Assembly: GCF_021412625.1 (NCBI RefSeq)
Contig: NZ_JAKCFI010000013.1
Span: 124,001-188,000, forward strand
Origin: Myxococcus stipitatus
GTDB taxonomy: Bacteria; Myxococcota; Myxococcia; Myxococcales; Myxococcaceae
DNA: 64,000 bases
Direction: 5' to 3'
In this document: positions 60,118 through 64,000 of the stretch, in pieces
Position numbering within the stretch: position 1 is the stretch's first letter
Layout: the number at the start of each line of letters is the position of its first letter
The notes under the pieces: generated by a model
Told to the model about the DNA's origin: nothing
Seen by the model: only the letters and a program-made list of their open reading frames with translations
Database searches by the model: none
Translations under genes and position numbers: made by a program

Positions 60118-61494
60118 CTAGCGAGCGTCCGTCTCCGTGACGGGGATGGGGAAGCGCTCGTGCGGGGCGTAGTTGGGGTCGATCTCGCGGGGGAGGGTGT
60201 CCAGCTTGTCGTAGCGGCGCAGGTCGATCCACCGGTGGCCGCCCTCGAACAGCAGCGAGTACCGCTTCTGCTTCAGCAGCTCGTCCAGCGCGGCCTCCTT
60301 GGTGGTGACGTCCAGGCGGGGCGCCAGGCGGCCGGAGCGGGTGCGGATGTAGTTGATGTCATCCATCGCCACGCCGATCTGCTCCAGGCCGATGTTGGCC
60401 TCCGCGCGCAGGAGGATGAGCTCCTCGTTGCGGATGATGGGCACCGGCGAGTCGCTGGTGGGGTAGAGCGTGAAGCGCAGCGTCGTCACCAGCTTGCCGC
60501 CACCGCCCTTGACCTCGTCGATCTTCCGCGTCTTGCGCGTGAAGCGGTCGTCCGGCGTGGCGCCATCGGCCTGCTTCTCCGCGTCCGTCTCGATGGACGG
60601 GTGGGCGAAGATCTTCTCGGTCAGCAGGCCGTTGTCCAGGTCACCGGAGGCGGCGCGGAACGTGTGGTAGACGCCCACGTTCAGCGACGTGAGCGCCGCG
60701 GCCTTGGCGCCATCGTCCGCGGACGCGGTGGCGTCCAGGAACGACTGGCTGAGGGCGTCCAGCGCCACCTGGTACTGGCCCATGTAGACGGCCACGCGAG
60801 CGCGGATGGCGCGGTTGAACTTCAGGAACGTCGCCGGCGTGTTGAAGCCATTGAAGCCCGTGCTCAGCCGGAAGGAGAACTTGTCTCCGGCGGCGCCCAG
60901 GTGCGTCTGCGCTTCGTCGAGCAGGGAGGCGATGCGCGTGAACACCTCCGCCTTCGTCGCGATGGGGGCGAGCTGACCGAGCGGCAGGTCCACGTCGATG
61001 GGCGCGCCGTTCTCGTCCCGGGTGTTGATGACCATGAGCAGGTCGAGCGCCTGGAACGTCTTCGCGAAGCCGCGCACGCCTTCCTTCTCCGCGTCCGTCA
61101 TGCCCTGGACCTTGTCGAGCGCGGTCAGGAGCGTGTTGGCGTTGCGGATGTTGGCGTAGGGCTGCGTCCAGAAGTTGCCGCCGAAGGCCGGACCGCCCGG
61201 GTCGAGCGTGGGACCGAGCAGCTCGTTCACCGTGCGGGGCTCGGAGGAATCGAACACGTAGGCCTCGCGTCCGATGACCCCCAGCTCGGCCACGTAGCCG
61301 TTCTGCGTCGCGATGACGACGCGGTGGCCGATGGTCAGTCCCGTGGAGGCGCTGTTGATGCTCGACGGGGTGGGGTTGTCGCGGAAGCCGTCCAGGCTCG
61401 GGTTGTTGAGGTCCCCGATGTCCAGGCCGCAGCCCACGAGGCTCAGCGCCGCGCCGAGCGCCACCAGTGTCTTCTTCGTCAGATGCATGTTCAT
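60118..61494 (-). CDS. SusD/RagB-like outer membrane lipoprotein
   Basis: 458 residues from ATG 61494. The signal peptide ends in LSLVGC (lipobox). SusD-like helical/TPR layout: NPSLDGFRDNPTPSSI near the start, FWTQPYANIRNANTLL, GFAKTFQALDLLMVINT, FNRAIRARVAVYMGQYQVAL, then RNEELILLRAEANIGL, and a C-terminal RYSLLFEGGHRWIDLRRYDKL, the latter two diagnostic for SusD/RagB. It should cap the adjacent SusC-type channel at the cell surface and capture ligand. It follows the SusC-like gene by 3 nt. The ligand is unknown; no polysaccharide-degrading genes are adjacent. Confidence 0.9.
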   Translation of the reverse strand: MNMHLTKKTLVALGAALSLVGCGLDIGDLNNPSLDGFRDNPTPSSINSASTGLTIGHRVVIATQNGYVAELGVIGREAYVFDSSEPRTVNELLGPTLDPGGPAFGGNFWTQPYANIRNANTLLTALDKVQGMTDAEKEGVRGFAKTFQALDLLMVINTRDENGAPIDVDLPLGQLAPIATKAEVFTRIASLLDEAQTHLGAAGDKFSFRLSTGFNGFNTPATFLKFNRAIRARVAVYMGQYQVALDALSQSFLDATASADDGAKAAALTSLNVGVYHTFRAASGDLDNGLLTEKIFAHPSIETDAEKQADGATPDDRFTRKTRKIDEVKGGGGKLVTTLRFTLYPTSDSPVPIIRNEELILLRAEANIGLEQIGVAMDDINYIRTRSGRLAPRLDVTTKEAALDELLKQKRYSLLFEGGHRWIDLRRYDKLDTLPREIDPNYAPHERFPIPVTETDAR

Positions 61495-61497
61495 GGC

Positions 61498-64000
<2,503 letters not shown>

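Overview
The window is GC-rich DNA (roughly 70% G+C), densely coded on both strands. It looks like a chromosomal segment of a myxobacterium, probably family Myxococcaceae. The support is the many small secreted lipoproteins, an M57-type protease fragment, numerous two-component genes, a self-contained chemosensory cluster, a CheA with a long Ala/Pro/Gly linker, and codon and start usage (many GTG and some TTG starts, ATGA/GTGA overlaps). No species name can be given from the sequence alone. No tRNA, rRNA, CRISPR array, transposase or prophage gene was seen.

Layout. 1-13.8 kb is an accessory-type stretch. It holds a cut-off M57 metalloprotease (minus), a LuxR-type regulator, secreted proteins of unknown function, a methyltransferase, an ASCH-like protein, a GvpU-like protein without other gas vesicle genes, a secreted clan-A-like glycosidase with two candidate catalytic Glu, a secreted protein with an HExxH motif, a CNNM/CorC membrane protein, a lone receiver protein, a calcineurin-like phosphoesterase and a GT21-like glycosyltransferase. 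13.9-20.3 kb (minus) is the phosphate block: PhoB-like regulator, OprO/P-type porin, pstS, pstC, pstA, pstB, phoU, with a Pho-box-like repeat in front of pstC. 20.5-23.3 kb encodes a 948-residue surface lipoprotein with FG-GAP-like, CARDB-like and HYR-like segments. 23.7-30.6 kb (plus) has a histidine kinase/NtrC-type activator pair. It is followed by a near-consensus sigma-54 promoter with an upstream inverted repeat, a SulP anion transporter overlapping a beta-carbonic anhydrase, and then TauE/SafE plus DUF1634 membrane proteins. 30.6-35.7 kb (minus) has SixA, a phosphoesterase, a PhoR/PhoB pair, and a lipoprotein/TPR protein pair.

35.9-47.1 kb (plus) is core metabolism: yceD, then an oppositely oriented rpmF, then plsX, fabD, fabG, acpP, fabF, rpiB, glyA, nrdR, ribD, ribE, ribH and nusB. 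47.1-59.0 kb (plus) starts with a stand-alone M17 N-terminal domain protein. It continues with a chemosensory operon (cheY, cheA, two cheW, small membrane protein, HEAT-repeat protein, cheR, cheB, cheY) that contains no chemoreceptor gene, and then an ABC exporter pair. A 3-hydroxyisobutyrate-dehydrogenase-like gene follows. Two strong hairpins then separate it from a minus-strand SusD/SusC outer membrane uptake pair that runs off the right edge.

The most interesting reading is the carbon/anion unit at 23.7-30.6 kb. A signalling pair sits directly upstream of a sigma-54 promoter and enhancer-like repeat driving SulP plus carbonic anhydrase, which suggests a regulated bicarbonate (or other anion) uptake system. 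Several start codons in the window have a TAnnnT -10-like hexamer only 7-9 nt upstream and no Shine-Dalgarno sequence, suggesting leaderless transcripts.
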